From: UMGS973 sp963609975
GTDB lineage: Bacteria; Bacillota; Clostridia; Peptostreptococcales; Anaerovoracaceae
Length of the DNA stretch: 21,330 nucleotides
Direction: 5' to 3'
NCBI GenBank assembly: GCA_963609975.1
Contig: CAVDMD010000025.1
Location: forward strand, 1 to 21,330
Shown here: in pieces, positions 1 to 7,784 of the stretch
Numbering within the stretch: position 1 is the first letter of the stretch
Layout of the letters: each line of letters begins with the position of its first letter
Program-made: the position numbers and the translations under genes
The notes under the pieces: model-generated
Databases searched by the model: none
The model's input: the letters and a program-made list of their open reading frames with translations, nothing else
Told to the model about the DNA's origin: nothing

Positions 1-10
1 AAAAAGAAGC

Positions 11-526
11 CTATACAGACTCCTTCATATTTACTCTGTTCTCAATGTAGTCCTGAACCTCATCGCGCGGGATATCAAGAGCTGCTGCAAGCTCACCGAA
101 TATCAGCTCCTCTGCCTCTTTCATAAATCGCTCGTCAACAGCGCCCAGTTTCTTTTTGCGCGCCTCGGCTTCGCGTTTTTTCTGATGTATTGACATAGTC
201 ATCTCAATTATATTCATACAGTCGTGGCTATCCATAACCTCTCTGTAGTGTTCCTTGAGCTGATTCAGATTATGACTGTAATATGCGGATGTATCTATAT
301 GAGGGATTTTGTCTATAAGCTCCTCTGCACGCTTTCTGGATATCACAGGGCGCATATATATCTTGTCATTGTCTACAGGAATAGATATTTTGCACTCCTT
401 GTAAAGCGGCTTGAGTATATAATACAGTCTGCCCTTTATGTCGCCCATTGATTTGAGCGTAGTAATCTCCTTAATCTCGCATACTCCGGTTCTTCCATAA
501 AAAATCAATTCTCCAACACTATACAA
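11..526 (-). CDS. CarD-family transcriptional regulator
   Basis: The product is about 171 aa. The N-terminus (YSVGELIFYGRTGVCEI) is the RNA polymerase-interaction domain shared by CarD, CdnL and TRCF, a Tudor-like fold; the rest is a helical, charged C-terminal domain (many K, E and R). Family members bind the polymerase beta subunit and stabilise open complexes at promoters, so this is probably a global transcription factor. I place the start at the TTG at 526 because an excellent Shine-Dalgarno site (AGAGGTGAT, 530-538) lies 3 bases upstream of it. The open frame extends to a TTG at 580, but that codon lies inside the leader next to a hairpin and has no ribosome site. The gene is separated from folT upstream by its own probable promoter. 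The family call is firm; the precise role is not known from sequence. Confidence 0.86.
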   Translation of the reverse strand: MYSVGELIFYGRTGVCEIKEITTLKSMGDIKGRLYYILKPLYKECKISIPVDNDKIYMRPVISRKRAEELIDKIPHIDTSAYYSHNLNQLKEHYREVMDSHDCMNIIEMTMSIHQKKREAEARKKKLGAVDERFMKEAEELIFGELAAALDIPRDEVQDYIENRVNMKESV

Positions 527-552
527 GCTATCACCTCTTACTGCATAAAAAG

Positions 553-572
553 AAGTCCTGACAACAGGACTT
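553..572 (-). terminator. Leader hairpin of carD, possible attenuator or terminator
   Basis: A perfect 8-bp inverted repeat (AAGTCCTG / CAGGACTT) with a 4-base loop. Read on the minus strand it is followed by CTTTTTA, a short U tract. It lies between the probable carD promoter and the carD ribosome site. It could end folT transcripts, attenuate carD, or protect the 5' end. The U run is short, so terminator strength is doubtful. Confidence 0.5.
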
Positions 573-602
573 ACGTTCAAAAAACCACTCGTTGTTACAG
601 AT

Positions 603-631
603 ATTATAACATACTCTGCAGAAAAAATCCA
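603..631 (-). promoter_or_regulatory. Probable promoter of carD
   Basis: The minus strand carries a perfect TATAAT (603-608) with an upstream TG giving an extended -10 (TGTTATAAT). A weak -35 (TGGATT, 626-631) sits 17 bases upstream. The transcript would begin near 596 and contain the leader hairpin. The TATA match is strong and the -35 match is poor. Confidence 0.55.
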
Positions 632-637
632 TTAAAT

Positions 638-1165
638 TTACAATGCAAATTTCAATCTCTCCACAATCAGCTTGTAAACAAGCGGTATACATATAATCTG
701 GGCTGTAAGAATTGCGATACAGTTAGGGAGCCTGAGTATCACATATGCCAGATAGGTGCCGTCTGCACCGTACACAGGCCACAGACACAGCGTTGTAAGA
801 AACAGTTTAATCAGGAATACTGTAACTGATGCAATAACTGTTCTTATTATCAGAGCCCTGCCTGTAAGATCCTTGCGGTAGAATACAAATCCGTATGCCA
901 CACCTGCAAGCACTAAAGTTGCTGTTATTCCCGGATTGTATACTCCAAACGGAACAAGTATGCTTCCTACAGTATCTGCAACACCATACGCTATGCCTGA
1001 CCACATAGGACCGTAAAGCACCGCAACAATAAATATTGCAATAAAATCAGCGCTCAGATGGTAAACAGGCGTGGCGGGCACTATTCTGTTTAACACAAGG
1101 CACACTGCGGTCATCAGCGCCGTAACCACAAGTCTTGCCGTACTGCTGTTAATAGCATGCTGCAT
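638..1165 (-). CDS. folT: ECF transporter S component, folate family (FolT)
   Basis: About 175 aa, very hydrophobic, with five to six predicted membrane segments, the usual size for an S component. These proteins bind the vitamin and work with a shared energising module (EcfA, EcfA', EcfT), which is not in this window. The N-terminal segment (TARLVVTALMTAVCLVLNRI) and the following SADFIAIFIVAVLYGP stretch are typical of the folate branch. The folate assignment is strongly supported by the THF riboswitch directly upstream. The start is the ATG at 1165, 7 bases after AGGAGG (1173-1178); the frame opens six codons earlier, but that upstream ATG lies inside the ribosome site region. Transcribed alone from its own promoter. 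Confidence 0.88.
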   Translation of the reverse strand: MQHAINSSTARLVVTALMTAVCLVLNRIVPATPVYHLSADFIAIFIVAVLYGPMWSGIAYGVADTVGSILVPFGVYNPGITATLVLAGVAYGFVFYRKDLTGRALIIRTVIASVTVFLIKLFLTTLCLWPVYGADGTYLAYVILRLPNCIAILTAQIICIPLVYKLIVERLKFAL

Positions 1166-1172
1166 AAAAAAA

Positions 1173-1234
1173 CCTCCTTTCACCTTAGTAACTACACTAA
1201 AGCGAAAAGAGAATGTCTAATACCTTAATGTAGT
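1173..1234 (-). promoter_or_regulatory. Expression platform of the folT riboswitch (SD sequestration)
   Basis: Two mutually exclusive stems can be drawn on the minus strand. Stem A pairs ACTACATTAAG (1224-1234) with TTTAGTGTAGT (1191-1201). Stem B pairs CTCTTTTCGC (1202-1211) with GTGAAAGGAG (1174-1183), which covers most of the AGGAGG ribosome site. Stem A shares its first two bases with the 3' strand of riboswitch helix P1. Ligand binding that locks P1 should weaken A, allow B, and block translation. The pairing is seen in the sequence; the switching model is inferred. Confidence 0.6.
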
Positions 1235-1320
1235 AGTGGATGCAATATTGTACCGCGGATTTCCTTCGTTTATGGACAACATCCCATTCCATAACACTTA
1301 ACGCACAATATTTACTCTAC
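1233..1320 (-). promoter_or_regulatory. THF (tetrahydrofolate) riboswitch
   Basis: The minus strand matches the THF riboswitch class. P1 is GTAG/CTAC at the two ends. P2 is AATATTG/CAATATT. P3 is a perfect TTATGGA/TCCATAA with loop ATGGGATGTTG. Conserved segments are present: GTGCGTTAAGTG 5' of P3, ACGAAGG then CCGCGGT 3' of P3, and TTGCATCC before P1. GGATG in the P3 loop can pair with CATCC in the P2-P1 joining region, the pseudoknot of this class. Folates act as ligand and normally repress folate uptake or synthesis genes, which fits folT downstream. Confidence 0.92.
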
Positions 1321-1329
1321 TTGACATCT

Positions 1330-1358
1330 ATGGTATCACAGATTTATGCCCTATTCAA
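1330..1358 (-). promoter_or_regulatory. Promoter of the folT transcript
   Basis: On the minus strand TTGAAT (1353-1358) lies 17 bases from TACCAT (1330-1335), which is preceded by TG in the extended -10 arrangement. The predicted start near 1323 is only a few bases before the riboswitch, as expected for a leader RNA. The -35 overlaps the stop codon region of the permease gene. Confidence 0.65.
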
Positions 1359-2136
1359 GTCCTCTTTTCTTTAACATTCTGTTTTCTGCTGTTGAAAATA
1401 CAAACTTGTCTATTATAATTCCGACAATTATTATCACTATCATTACCGCCATCACCTGATTAATGTCAGCAAGATCTCTGCCCAGCATCAGCACATAGCC
1501 AAGCCCCACAAACGATGACATTACCTCACCCGACATCAGCGCTCTCCACGCAAATGACCACGACTGCCTCAGCCCCGATACAAACCCCGGAAGCGCTGCC
1601 GGAAGCACCACATGAAACAGTATGTCACGCTGTTTTGCTCCCATGGTTTTTGCCACTTTTGTATATATTACAGGTATGTTTCTGATTGAGTTTTCGATGG
1701 CAAGGGATACGCTGAAAACAGAGCCCATAACCACAACAAATATTATTGCTTTCTCTGCAAGACCGAACCACAGGATTGCAAACGGCACCCAGCATATGCT
1801 CGGCAGCGTCTGTATACCCATAAGCAGCGGTTTAAGATTCCTGTTGAGATATTTAACATATGTAATCAGCACGCCCATAACAGCGCCTGCCGCAAGAGCA
1901 ATGGCAAACCCGATTACAGCTCTTTTCATACTGAAGCCCACAGCTGCAAGAAGCGTTCCTTTTTTGGCCATGCCGACAAGGCTTGCAACAACTCCCGCAG
2001 GAGTCGGAAACGCATAGGATTTCCACCAGCCGAACACATCAGAGCCGAAATATGCAGCCGCCTGCCAGACAACGATAAGAGCTACAAAAAAGAAAATATC
2101 CTTTATGCTAAACTCTGTCATATTCCTCTTTTTCAA
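1351..2136 (-). CDS. ABC transporter permease, SsuC/TauC/NrtB type
   Basis: 261 aa with about six hydrophobic segments and the inner-membrane EAA loop (KVAKTMGAKQRDILFHVVLP) that contacts the ATPase. This is the transmembrane subunit of a nitrate/sulfonate/taurine/sulfate-ester family importer. It overlaps the ATPase gene by 29 bases, which implies translational coupling. Two starts are possible: TTG at 2136, with a well spaced GAGGTG seven bases upstream, or ATG at 2121, with GAGG only three bases upstream. I keep the TTG. It is the last gene of the sulfation operon. The substrate cannot be read from sequence; context points to sulfate or an organosulfur compound. Confidence 0.85.
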   Translation of the reverse strand: MKKRNMTEFSIKDIFFFVALIVVWQAAAYFGSDVFGWWKSYAFPTPAGVVASLVGMAKKGTLLAAVGFSMKRAVIGFAIALAAGAVMGVLITYVKYLNRNLKPLLMGIQTLPSICWVPFAILWFGLAEKAIIFVVVMGSVFSVSLAIENSIRNIPVIYTKVAKTMGAKQRDILFHVVLPAALPGFVSGLRQSWSFAWRALMSGEVMSSFVGLGYVLMLGRDLADINQVMAVMIVIIIVGIIIDKFVFSTAENRMLKKRGLE

Positions 2137-2878
2137 TCTTCTCCACCTCTACTTTTAATCCGTCAAGCAAATGCTTTCTTATGTCCACAAATTCCTCCGA
2201 GTCAAGCTGTCTTGGCCTTGGCAGATCTATTTTAACCACGCTTTTGACAACTCCGGGTCTTTCTGCCAGTATGATTATCCTGTCCGCAAAATACAGAGCC
2301 TCCTCAACGCTGTGTGTGACATATATTATGGTTCTGCCTGTTTCCTCCCAGATAGCCTCAAGCTCTGCCCTGAGCTTGTTTATCGTCTGCTTGTCAAGCG
2401 CCGAAAAAGGTTCGTCCATAAGCATTATCTTGCTGTCCATAGTCAGAGCTCTCGCAAGAGCAGTTCTCTGCTTCATGCCTCCCGAAAGCTCGTGAACAGC
2501 ATATTCTCTGAAATCCCACAGGTGAACCATCCTGAGATACTTCTCCGCCCTTATTTCCTGCTCATTCTTTGCGACTCCCGCAAGCTTCATGCCGAACTTC
2601 ACATTTTCCATGACATTGAGCCACGGATACAGCGCAGGCTCCTGAAACATGACAACCCTGTCCGCTCCGGGACCACTGACTTCGGTTCCGTCAAGTATTA
2701 TCCTGCCCTCTGTCGGAGTTTCAAGCCCCGCTATCAGATTAAGCAGGGTGGACTTGCCGCAGCCTGACGGACCTACTATACATATGAATTCACCGTCTGC
2801 TATTTCCATATTTATATCTGATAATGCAGGCTCTGCCGCATTCTTAAAAGTCTTTGAAAGGCCTTCTGTTTTCAGCAT
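2108..2878 (-). CDS. ABC transporter ATP-binding protein, SsuB/TauB/NrtD type
   Basis: 256 aa with all expected motifs: Walker A GPSGCGKST (about residues 36-44), Q-loop in VVMFQEPALYPWLNVMENV, signature LSGGMKQRTALARAL, Walker B IMLMDEPFSALD, and the switch histidine in YVTHSVEEA. The QEPALYPW stretch is typical of the sulfonate/nitrate/taurine ATPase group. Its ribosome site (AGAGGT) overlaps the stop of the substrate-binding protein gene, and its end overlaps the permease, so the three subunits are coupled. It powers import through the permease encoded next. Confidence 0.9.
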   Translation of the reverse strand: MLKTEGLSKTFKNAAEPALSDINMEIADGEFICIVGPSGCGKSTLLNLIAGLETPTEGRIILDGTEVSGPGADRVVMFQEPALYPWLNVMENVKFGMKLAGVAKNEQEIRAEKYLRMVHLWDFREYAVHELSGGMKQRTALARALTMDSKIMLMDEPFSALDKQTINKLRAELEAIWEETGRTIIYVTHSVEEALYFADRIIILAERPGVVKSVVKIDLPRPRQLDSEEFVDIRKHLLDGLKVEVEKIEKEEYDRV

Positions 2879-2884
2879 TGTTTT

Positions 2885-3883
2885 TTACCTCTGTTCAAGT
2901 GATTTGAGAATACCTGTGTCAACATAGCCTTCGTCAGGCTCTGTTGCAATAAAGCCCTGTGAAACGCCTACTCTTGCGAACTCTTCAAGGGCATCGCCGG
3001 CTATGTCGGCAGTTATATTAAGTCTTGAAAAAGCACTGTCTATAACCGATGCCTCATAAGCCTTGCCTGTAGCCTCCTCAATCTGTCCGCATATTATATC
3101 CGCAGCTTTTTCTTTTTCTGCATTGATATACTCTGTCGCATCAAGATGAACCTTTACAAATGCTTCTACGATTTCAGGATTTGCCTCCATAAAATCCTTC
3201 CGCACAACCACAACAGCTGTAGGGTAATTGCCGTCTGCCATAATCTCATCGTAGTCAAGCACGATTTCAGCGCCGCATTTATCCTCAAGTATGCTGCCCC
3301 ACGGCTCCGGCACTATTGCCGCACTTATACTGCCGCTGTCAAACATTGTCTGCACATCTGCATTTTCGACCTCAACTATATCAACCGTACCGCCTTCCGA
3401 AACAGGCCTGAGCCCATACTCATCCAGCAGATCAAGCAGTGACAGATGCTGGGTGTTGCCAAGCTGCGGCACCGAAACCTTTTTGCCGTCAAGGTCAGCA
3501 ACCGATTCAATATCGGAGCCTGCGCTTTTCAGCAGCACAGCTCCCGCATCACAGGCATTCGCAATTATAACCACATCGCCATGAGATTTGACGTTTGCAT
3601 TTATTGCAGGCACAGGACCTATATATCCAAGATCTATCTCTCCCGCAAACAGAGCCTCCACCTCTGCAGGTCCTGCATTGAAGGCCGTCCATTTCACGCT
3701 GTATTCATCTCCCAGAGCCTCTTCAAGCATACCCCTGTCCTTGATATACAGCGCCTGCGCATGAGTTATATTCGGAAAATACGCAACTCTCACCTCATTT
3801 GAAGACTCCTCGCCGCCTCCGCAGGAGCACAGCACACCTAAAGTAATTGCAATGCACACAACAAGTGCAGTCAGTTTTTTCAT
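2885..3883 (-). CDS. ABC transporter substrate-binding lipoprotein, SsuA/NMT1-like
   Basis: About 332 aa. It begins with a lipoprotein signal: KK, a hydrophobic stretch, and lipobox LCSC, so the mature protein is anchored to the outer face of the membrane. The rest is the two-lobed NMT1/SsuA-like fold (VRVAYFPNITHAQALYIK, then FNAGPAEVEALFAGEIDLGYIGPVPA), which binds sulfonates, taurine, nitrate, sulfate esters or sulfate depending on the member. Of two in-frame ATGs, I choose 3883, eight bases after GGAGG; the one at 3889 is only two bases from it. It follows cysNC by about 14 bases in the same operon. No SsuD, TauD or SsuE homologue is in the window, so classic sulfonate desulfonation is not supported locally. 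Confidence 0.84.
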   Translation of the reverse strand: MKKLTALVVCIAITLGVLCSCGGGEESSNEVRVAYFPNITHAQALYIKDRGMLEEALGDEYSVKWTAFNAGPAEVEALFAGEIDLGYIGPVPAINANVKSHGDVVIIANACDAGAVLLKSAGSDIESVADLDGKKVSVPQLGNTQHLSLLDLLDEYGLRPVSEGGTVDIVEVENADVQTMFDSGSISAAIVPEPWGSILEDKCGAEIVLDYDEIMADGNYPTAVVVVRKDFMEANPEIVEAFVKVHLDATEYINAEKEKAADIICGQIEEATGKAYEASVIDSAFSRLNITADIAGDALEEFARVGVSQGFIATEPDEGYVDTGILKSLEQR

Positions 3884-3897
3884 TTTCATTTCCTCCG

Positions 3898-5721
3898 CTA
3901 CATATATTTCTCAAGCTGAACCATAACAGCATCAGCCGCCTCAGCCACAGATAAGTCCTCGGTATCTACAGTAATATCAGGTGATACAGGCACTTCATAT
4001 TCGCTTGATATTCCTGTGAAATTAGGAATTTCTCCTGCTCTCGCTTTTTTGTAAAGACCTTTTACATCTCTTTTTTCGCAGGCTTCAAGAGATGTGCTTA
4101 CATACACCTCTATAAAGCTTTCACCGATTATGTCAGCCGCATTTTTGCGGTCGGCCTCATACGGTGATATAAATGAGGTCAGGACTATAAGGCCGGCATC
4201 GTTCATAAGCTTTGAAACCTCTGCAATGCGTCTGATGTTTTCGACTCTGTCAGTCTCGGTAAAGCCAAGGTCTTTGTTAAGCCCCATTCTCACATTGTCA
4301 CCGTCAAGCAGCATTGTGTGCCTGCCGCGGGCCGCAAGGCGTTTTTCAACCTCGTTTGCAAGAGTTGATTTGCCCGAACCCGAAAGCCCTGTAAACCACA
4401 GAGTAAACGGTTTCTGTCCGAGTCCCGCAGCTCTTGCTTCCCTTGTTATATCCATGCTGTGCCATGTCACATTGTCTGCCCTTCTGAGGGTATGTCTTAC
4501 AACTCCGCAGGCGGAGGTCATATGAGTCACAACATCTATAAGGATGAAGCTTCCCATAGTCCTGTTTTCATCAAAAGGCGCAAGCACCGTTTTGTCCGAT
4601 ACCGATATGTCACAGCAGGCGATTTCGTTTTTGACAAGAGTGTCCGCCTCTATGTGAAGTCCGCTGTTTACATCAGTCTTGTATTTAATATCCATTACCG
4701 AAGCAGGAAGCGTCTTTGTTCCCAGCTTGAGCAGATAGTTTCTGCCTGCAACAAGCCTGTCCTCATCCATCCACAGTATCTCTGCCGTAAACATATTGCT
4801 TACCTGCAGGGCATTTCCCGATGATAAAACGCAGCCCCTTGAAACATCTATCTCTCTGTCAAGCTGCAGCGATACAGGCTGGCCTGCTGCAGCTTCCCGT
4901 GCATCTTTGCCTGCCGCAATTATTCTTCTGACCTTTGCTTTTTCGCCGCTTGGAAGTGAGGTCACCTCATCCCCCTCTGCGATTTTGCCCGCTTCTATCT
5001 GACCCTGAAACCCTCTGAATGTGTGATCGGGTCTTGATACTCTCTGCACAGGCATAACAAATGCGTCACCGGCCTCCTCTGAGGATACATCTATGTTTTC
5101 GAGGTATTCCAGCAGAGGCTCTCCCGTATACCAGCTCATATTCTCCGATTTCCCTGTTATATTGTCGCCTATGGTTGCAGATACCGGTATAATCTGCAGG
5201 CTCTCATATGAAAATTCAGCAAAAAATTCGTTTACTGCAGCCGCAATTTCATCAAATTTTTCTCTGCTGTAGCCTGTCAGATCCATTTTGTTTACTGCAA
5301 TTACGAAATGGCGTATTCCCATCAGGGAGCATATGCGCGCGTGCCGTCTGGTCTGCACCAGCACTCCCTGCGAGGCATCGACAAGTATTACCGCAAGGTC
5401 TGCAAATGACGCTCCTACTGCCATATTTCTTGTATATTCCTCGTGGCCGGGTGTATCTGCAACTATGAAGCTTCTTTTTTCGGTTGTAAAATATCTGTAT
5501 GCAACATCTATCGTAATGCCCTGCTCGCGCTCGGCCATAAGCCCGTCAAGCAGCAGTGAATAATCTATGCCGCCGCCTGCACTTCCCACCCTGCTGTCAA
5601 GCTCAAGGGCTCTTTTCTGATCTGTGAATATGAGCTTGGCATCGTAGAGCATATGACCTATAAGGGTGGATTTTCCGTCATCTACGCTGCCGCAGGTTAT
5701 GAATTTAAGTAAATCTGCCAT
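3898..5721 (-). CDS. cysNC: Bifunctional sulfate adenylyltransferase GTPase subunit / APS kinase
   Basis: 607 aa, the normal length of a CysN-CysC fusion. The N-terminal GTPase (about 1-420) has G1 GSVDDGKST (11-19), G3 DTPGH (89-93) and G4 NKMD (144-147), followed by EF-Tu-like barrel domains. The C-terminal APS kinase (about 425-607) has P-loop GLSGSGKST (445-453), LDGDNVRMGLNKDLGF (from 472), the FISPY loop (517-521) and GEIPNFTGI. With CysD it makes APS from sulfate and ATP, driven by GTP hydrolysis, and then phosphorylates APS to PAPS, all in the cytoplasm. It overlaps cysD by one base (TAATG), so translation is coupled. The fusion makes PAPS the product of this operon. Confidence 0.95.
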   Translation of the reverse strand: MADLLKFITCGSVDDGKSTLIGHMLYDAKLIFTDQKRALELDSRVGSAGGGIDYSLLLDGLMAEREQGITIDVAYRYFTTEKRSFIVADTPGHEEYTRNMAVGASFADLAVILVDASQGVLVQTRRHARICSLMGIRHFVIAVNKMDLTGYSREKFDEIAAAVNEFFAEFSYESLQIIPVSATIGDNITGKSENMSWYTGEPLLEYLENIDVSSEEAGDAFVMPVQRVSRPDHTFRGFQGQIEAGKIAEGDEVTSLPSGEKAKVRRIIAAGKDAREAAAGQPVSLQLDREIDVSRGCVLSSGNALQVSNMFTAEILWMDEDRLVAGRNYLLKLGTKTLPASVMDIKYKTDVNSGLHIEADTLVKNEIACCDISVSDKTVLAPFDENRTMGSFILIDVVTHMTSACGVVRHTLRRADNVTWHSMDITREARAAGLGQKPFTLWFTGLSGSGKSTLANEVEKRLAARGRHTMLLDGDNVRMGLNKDLGFTETDRVENIRRIAEVSKLMNDAGLIVLTSFISPYEADRKNAADIIGESFIEVYVSTSLEACEKRDVKGLYKKARAGEIPNFTGISSEYEVPVSPDITVDTEDLSVAEAADAVMVQLEKYM

Positions 5722-6626
5722 TAGAAATATCCCTCCCTTTTGCGTCTTTCCATGCTGCCGGCCGCCTCGTGATCTATAACCCTGCTGGTTCTCTCCGAGT
5801 TTACGGCTCCCAGTGTTTCCTCGATTATCTTATCAAGAGTATCGGCCTCCGACTCGCAGCCTCCTGTCAGGGGGTAACACCCGAGGGTTCTGAAGCGAAC
5901 TTTTTTTGTTACTATTTTATCATCAGGTCCGAGATATTTCCTGATACGGTCGTCATCTATCATAATGATATTGCCGTCTTTTTCGACCACCGGTCTTTCT
6001 TTGGCAAAATAAAGCGGCACTATATCTATGTTTTCTCTTCTTATGTACTGCCATATGTCTTTTTCGGTCCAGTTTGAAAGAGGGAACACTCTGATGCTTT
6101 CGCCCCTGTTTATACTTGTGTTAAACAGCTTCCACATCTCGGGGCGCTGATTTTTGGGATCCCAGCCGTGCGATTTGTTTCTGAAAGAGAATATTCTCTC
6201 TTTGGCCCTGGATTTTTCCTCATCTCTCCTGCCGCCGCCAAATGCCGCTGTAAATCCGTATTTGTCAAGAGCGTCTTTGAGCGCCTGTGTTTTCATAATG
6301 TCGGTGTATGCCGCCCCATGCTCAAACGGATTGATGCCCCTTGCGATGCCGTCCTCATTCCTGTAGACAATCATCTCAATTCCCAGCTCCTTCGCCTTGC
6401 GGTCGCGAAATTCTGTCATTTCTCTGAATTTCCATGTAGTATCGATATGCATAAACGGAAACGGCGGTTTTTCGGGGTAAAAGGCCTTCATTGCGATATG
6501 AAGCATTACCGAGCTGTCTTTTCCTATCGAGTAGAGCATTACGGGGTTTTCGCACTCCGCGGCAACCTCTCTCATTATGTATATGGCTTCCGCCTCTAAT
6601 TTATCAAGATGTGTTAACTGTGACAT
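5721..6626 (-). CDS. cysD: Sulfate adenylyltransferase small subunit
   Basis: 301 aa, the standard length. It carries the PP-loop ATP pyrophosphatase motif SIGKDS (33-38) and the conserved FGGGRRDEEKSRAKERIFSFR block. It adenylates sulfate to APS together with the CysN half of the next gene. The start ATG is two bases after the sulfotransferase stop, and its ribosome site (AGAGGA) is contained in the last codons of that gene, so the two are tightly coupled. This coupling to a sulfotransferase, with no PAPS reductase (CysH) gene nearby, is the key clue to the pathway. Confidence 0.95.
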   Translation of the reverse strand: MSQLTHLDKLEAEAIYIMREVAAECENPVMLYSIGKDSSVMLHIAMKAFYPEKPPFPFMHIDTTWKFREMTEFRDRKAKELGIEMIVYRNEDGIARGINPFEHGAAYTDIMKTQALKDALDKYGFTAAFGGGRRDEEKSRAKERIFSFRNKSHGWDPKNQRPEMWKLFNTSINRGESIRVFPLSNWTEKDIWQYIRRENIDIVPLYFAKERPVVEKDGNIIMIDDDRIRKYLGPDDKIVTKKVRFRTLGCYPLTGGCESEADTLDKIIEETLGAVNSERTSRVIDHEAAGSMERRKREGYF

Positions 6627-6628
6627 AT

Positions 6629-7750
6629 TTATTCCTCTATTTCATAGCCGAAGTAATCAAAATAAAATTTAAGTTCTCTGTTTATTTTTTCTTTGAGCGA
6701 AGGGCTCAGAACAAGCCTGTTGGGCTGGTACGCCTTCTGGGTGTCCTGATAGCTTTCAAAATACGGCTCTGCCCTGTCAAATCCGTCAAGGTGAAGCTGC
6801 TCGTATATGTATTTCATGTTTTCAACCGGAGTTCTGACAAAGCTCTCATGCCTTATCAGCACGAGGTCGCCCTCCGGAACATTCTCGATATCTCTGAGCA
6901 TTTTCGTGTTCATTTTTTTGAACACCTCTATTGCTGCGTTTTCAATAAAATCACTGTCTGCCATTCCCTCAAGGCTCATAAGCTCCATCATCGATGTCAG
7001 AGCCTTGATTACAGACGGCACTATCTTGTACGGATTCCTGCTTATAAGTATGAATTTGCTTCCCGGATATTTCTCAGTCAGTCTGTCTACATTACAGGAA
7101 TTGTCCGGGCTTTTTAATACAAGCTGTCTGCCCCGCTTGACAAGAGTTGTTTTTTTGAGAAGGAAATCATATTTGCGCTCCCATTCTCTCTGCAGCTCAT
7201 CACTCATTTCATCGGTATACAGTGTTGACAGATACTCTCTGTAGTTTTTGGGAAATACCATCATATGATTAAATGAATGAGTGGTATACGTGGACAGCGC
7301 ATACAGATCCTCCATTGGAAGATCGAGCCTGTACTCCATATTGTCCATAGGTCTTGCATCCACCAGAATTTTTTTCTGCGCGTATTTCAGGAGCCAGCCA
7401 AGCAGTATGCTGTTGTTAAATGTGACAGTGCTTACAGGATCAAGCCATCCGAACTGCGGATCTCTTGACATTGTATACTGCACATTGGTGGTTCCCGACC
7501 TCCATATCCCTATTATATGTACCGGCGGTTTTTTTATCTTTGTCAGTTTTACCGGTATATACATTATGAGAAGCTCCAGCAGCGCAAACGGGAAAAGAAT
7601 CAGACTCATAACGGTTATGTATATAACCTGCGGGATTTTTCCCGGCGATATATCCCTGATGTTTCTGAAAAGCAGCCTTAGCCATATGTCGAATCTGGCC
7701 GCCGCAAGGTAATGTGCCGAATTGATTAACGGTTTTTTCTTTTTTGTCAT
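6629..7750 (-). CDS. PAPS-dependent sulfotransferase with N-terminal membrane segment
   Basis: About 373 aa from the ATG at 7750, which has AAGGAAG upstream; the frame also allows a TTG at 7771. The 5'-phosphosulfate loop is IIGIWRSGTTN and the 3'-phosphate motif is ISRNPYKIVPSVIKAL, with the expected Arg and Ser, so it should bind PAPS (Sulfotransfer_3-like family). Before the catalytic domain is a strongly hydrophobic stretch of about 28 residues (around 40-67 in this numbering) ending in lysines, a likely membrane anchor or in-plane helix; the catalytic part would face the cytoplasm. An acceptor cannot be read from sequence; a lipid, sterol or other hydrophobic alcohol is plausible. First gene of the operon with cysD and cysNC, which supply its co-substrate. 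Confidence 0.85.
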   Translation of the reverse strand: MTKKKKPLINSAHYLAAARFDIWLRLLFRNIRDISPGKIPQVIYITVMSLILFPFALLELLIMYIPVKLTKIKKPPVHIIGIWRSGTTNVQYTMSRDPQFGWLDPVSTVTFNNSILLGWLLKYAQKKILVDARPMDNMEYRLDLPMEDLYALSTYTTHSFNHMMVFPKNYREYLSTLYTDEMSDELQREWERKYDFLLKKTTLVKRGRQLVLKSPDNSCNVDRLTEKYPGSKFILISRNPYKIVPSVIKALTSMMELMSLEGMADSDFIENAAIEVFKKMNTKMLRDIENVPEGDLVLIRHESFVRTPVENMKYIYEQLHLDGFDRAEPYFESYQDTQKAYQPNRLVLSPSLKEKINRELKFYFDYFGYEIEE

Positions 7751-7784
7751 GTTTACTTCCTTTTCTGCCAATAACCCAGACCCT

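Noticed and set aside
2171..2767. A 198-codon plus-strand frame opposite the ABC ATPase
   Set aside because: It is a shadow of a strongly conserved ABC ATPase gene; its sequence looks random.
1351..3889. Alkanesulfonate utilisation operon (ssuEADCB)
   Set aside because: The monooxygenase and reductase genes that define it are missing; only the importer subunits are present.
3898..6626. Ordinary assimilatory sulfate reduction operon
   Set aside because: No cysH, cysIJ or cysteine synthase gene is present, and the first operon gene is a sulfotransferase. It cannot be fully excluded because those genes might lie elsewhere.
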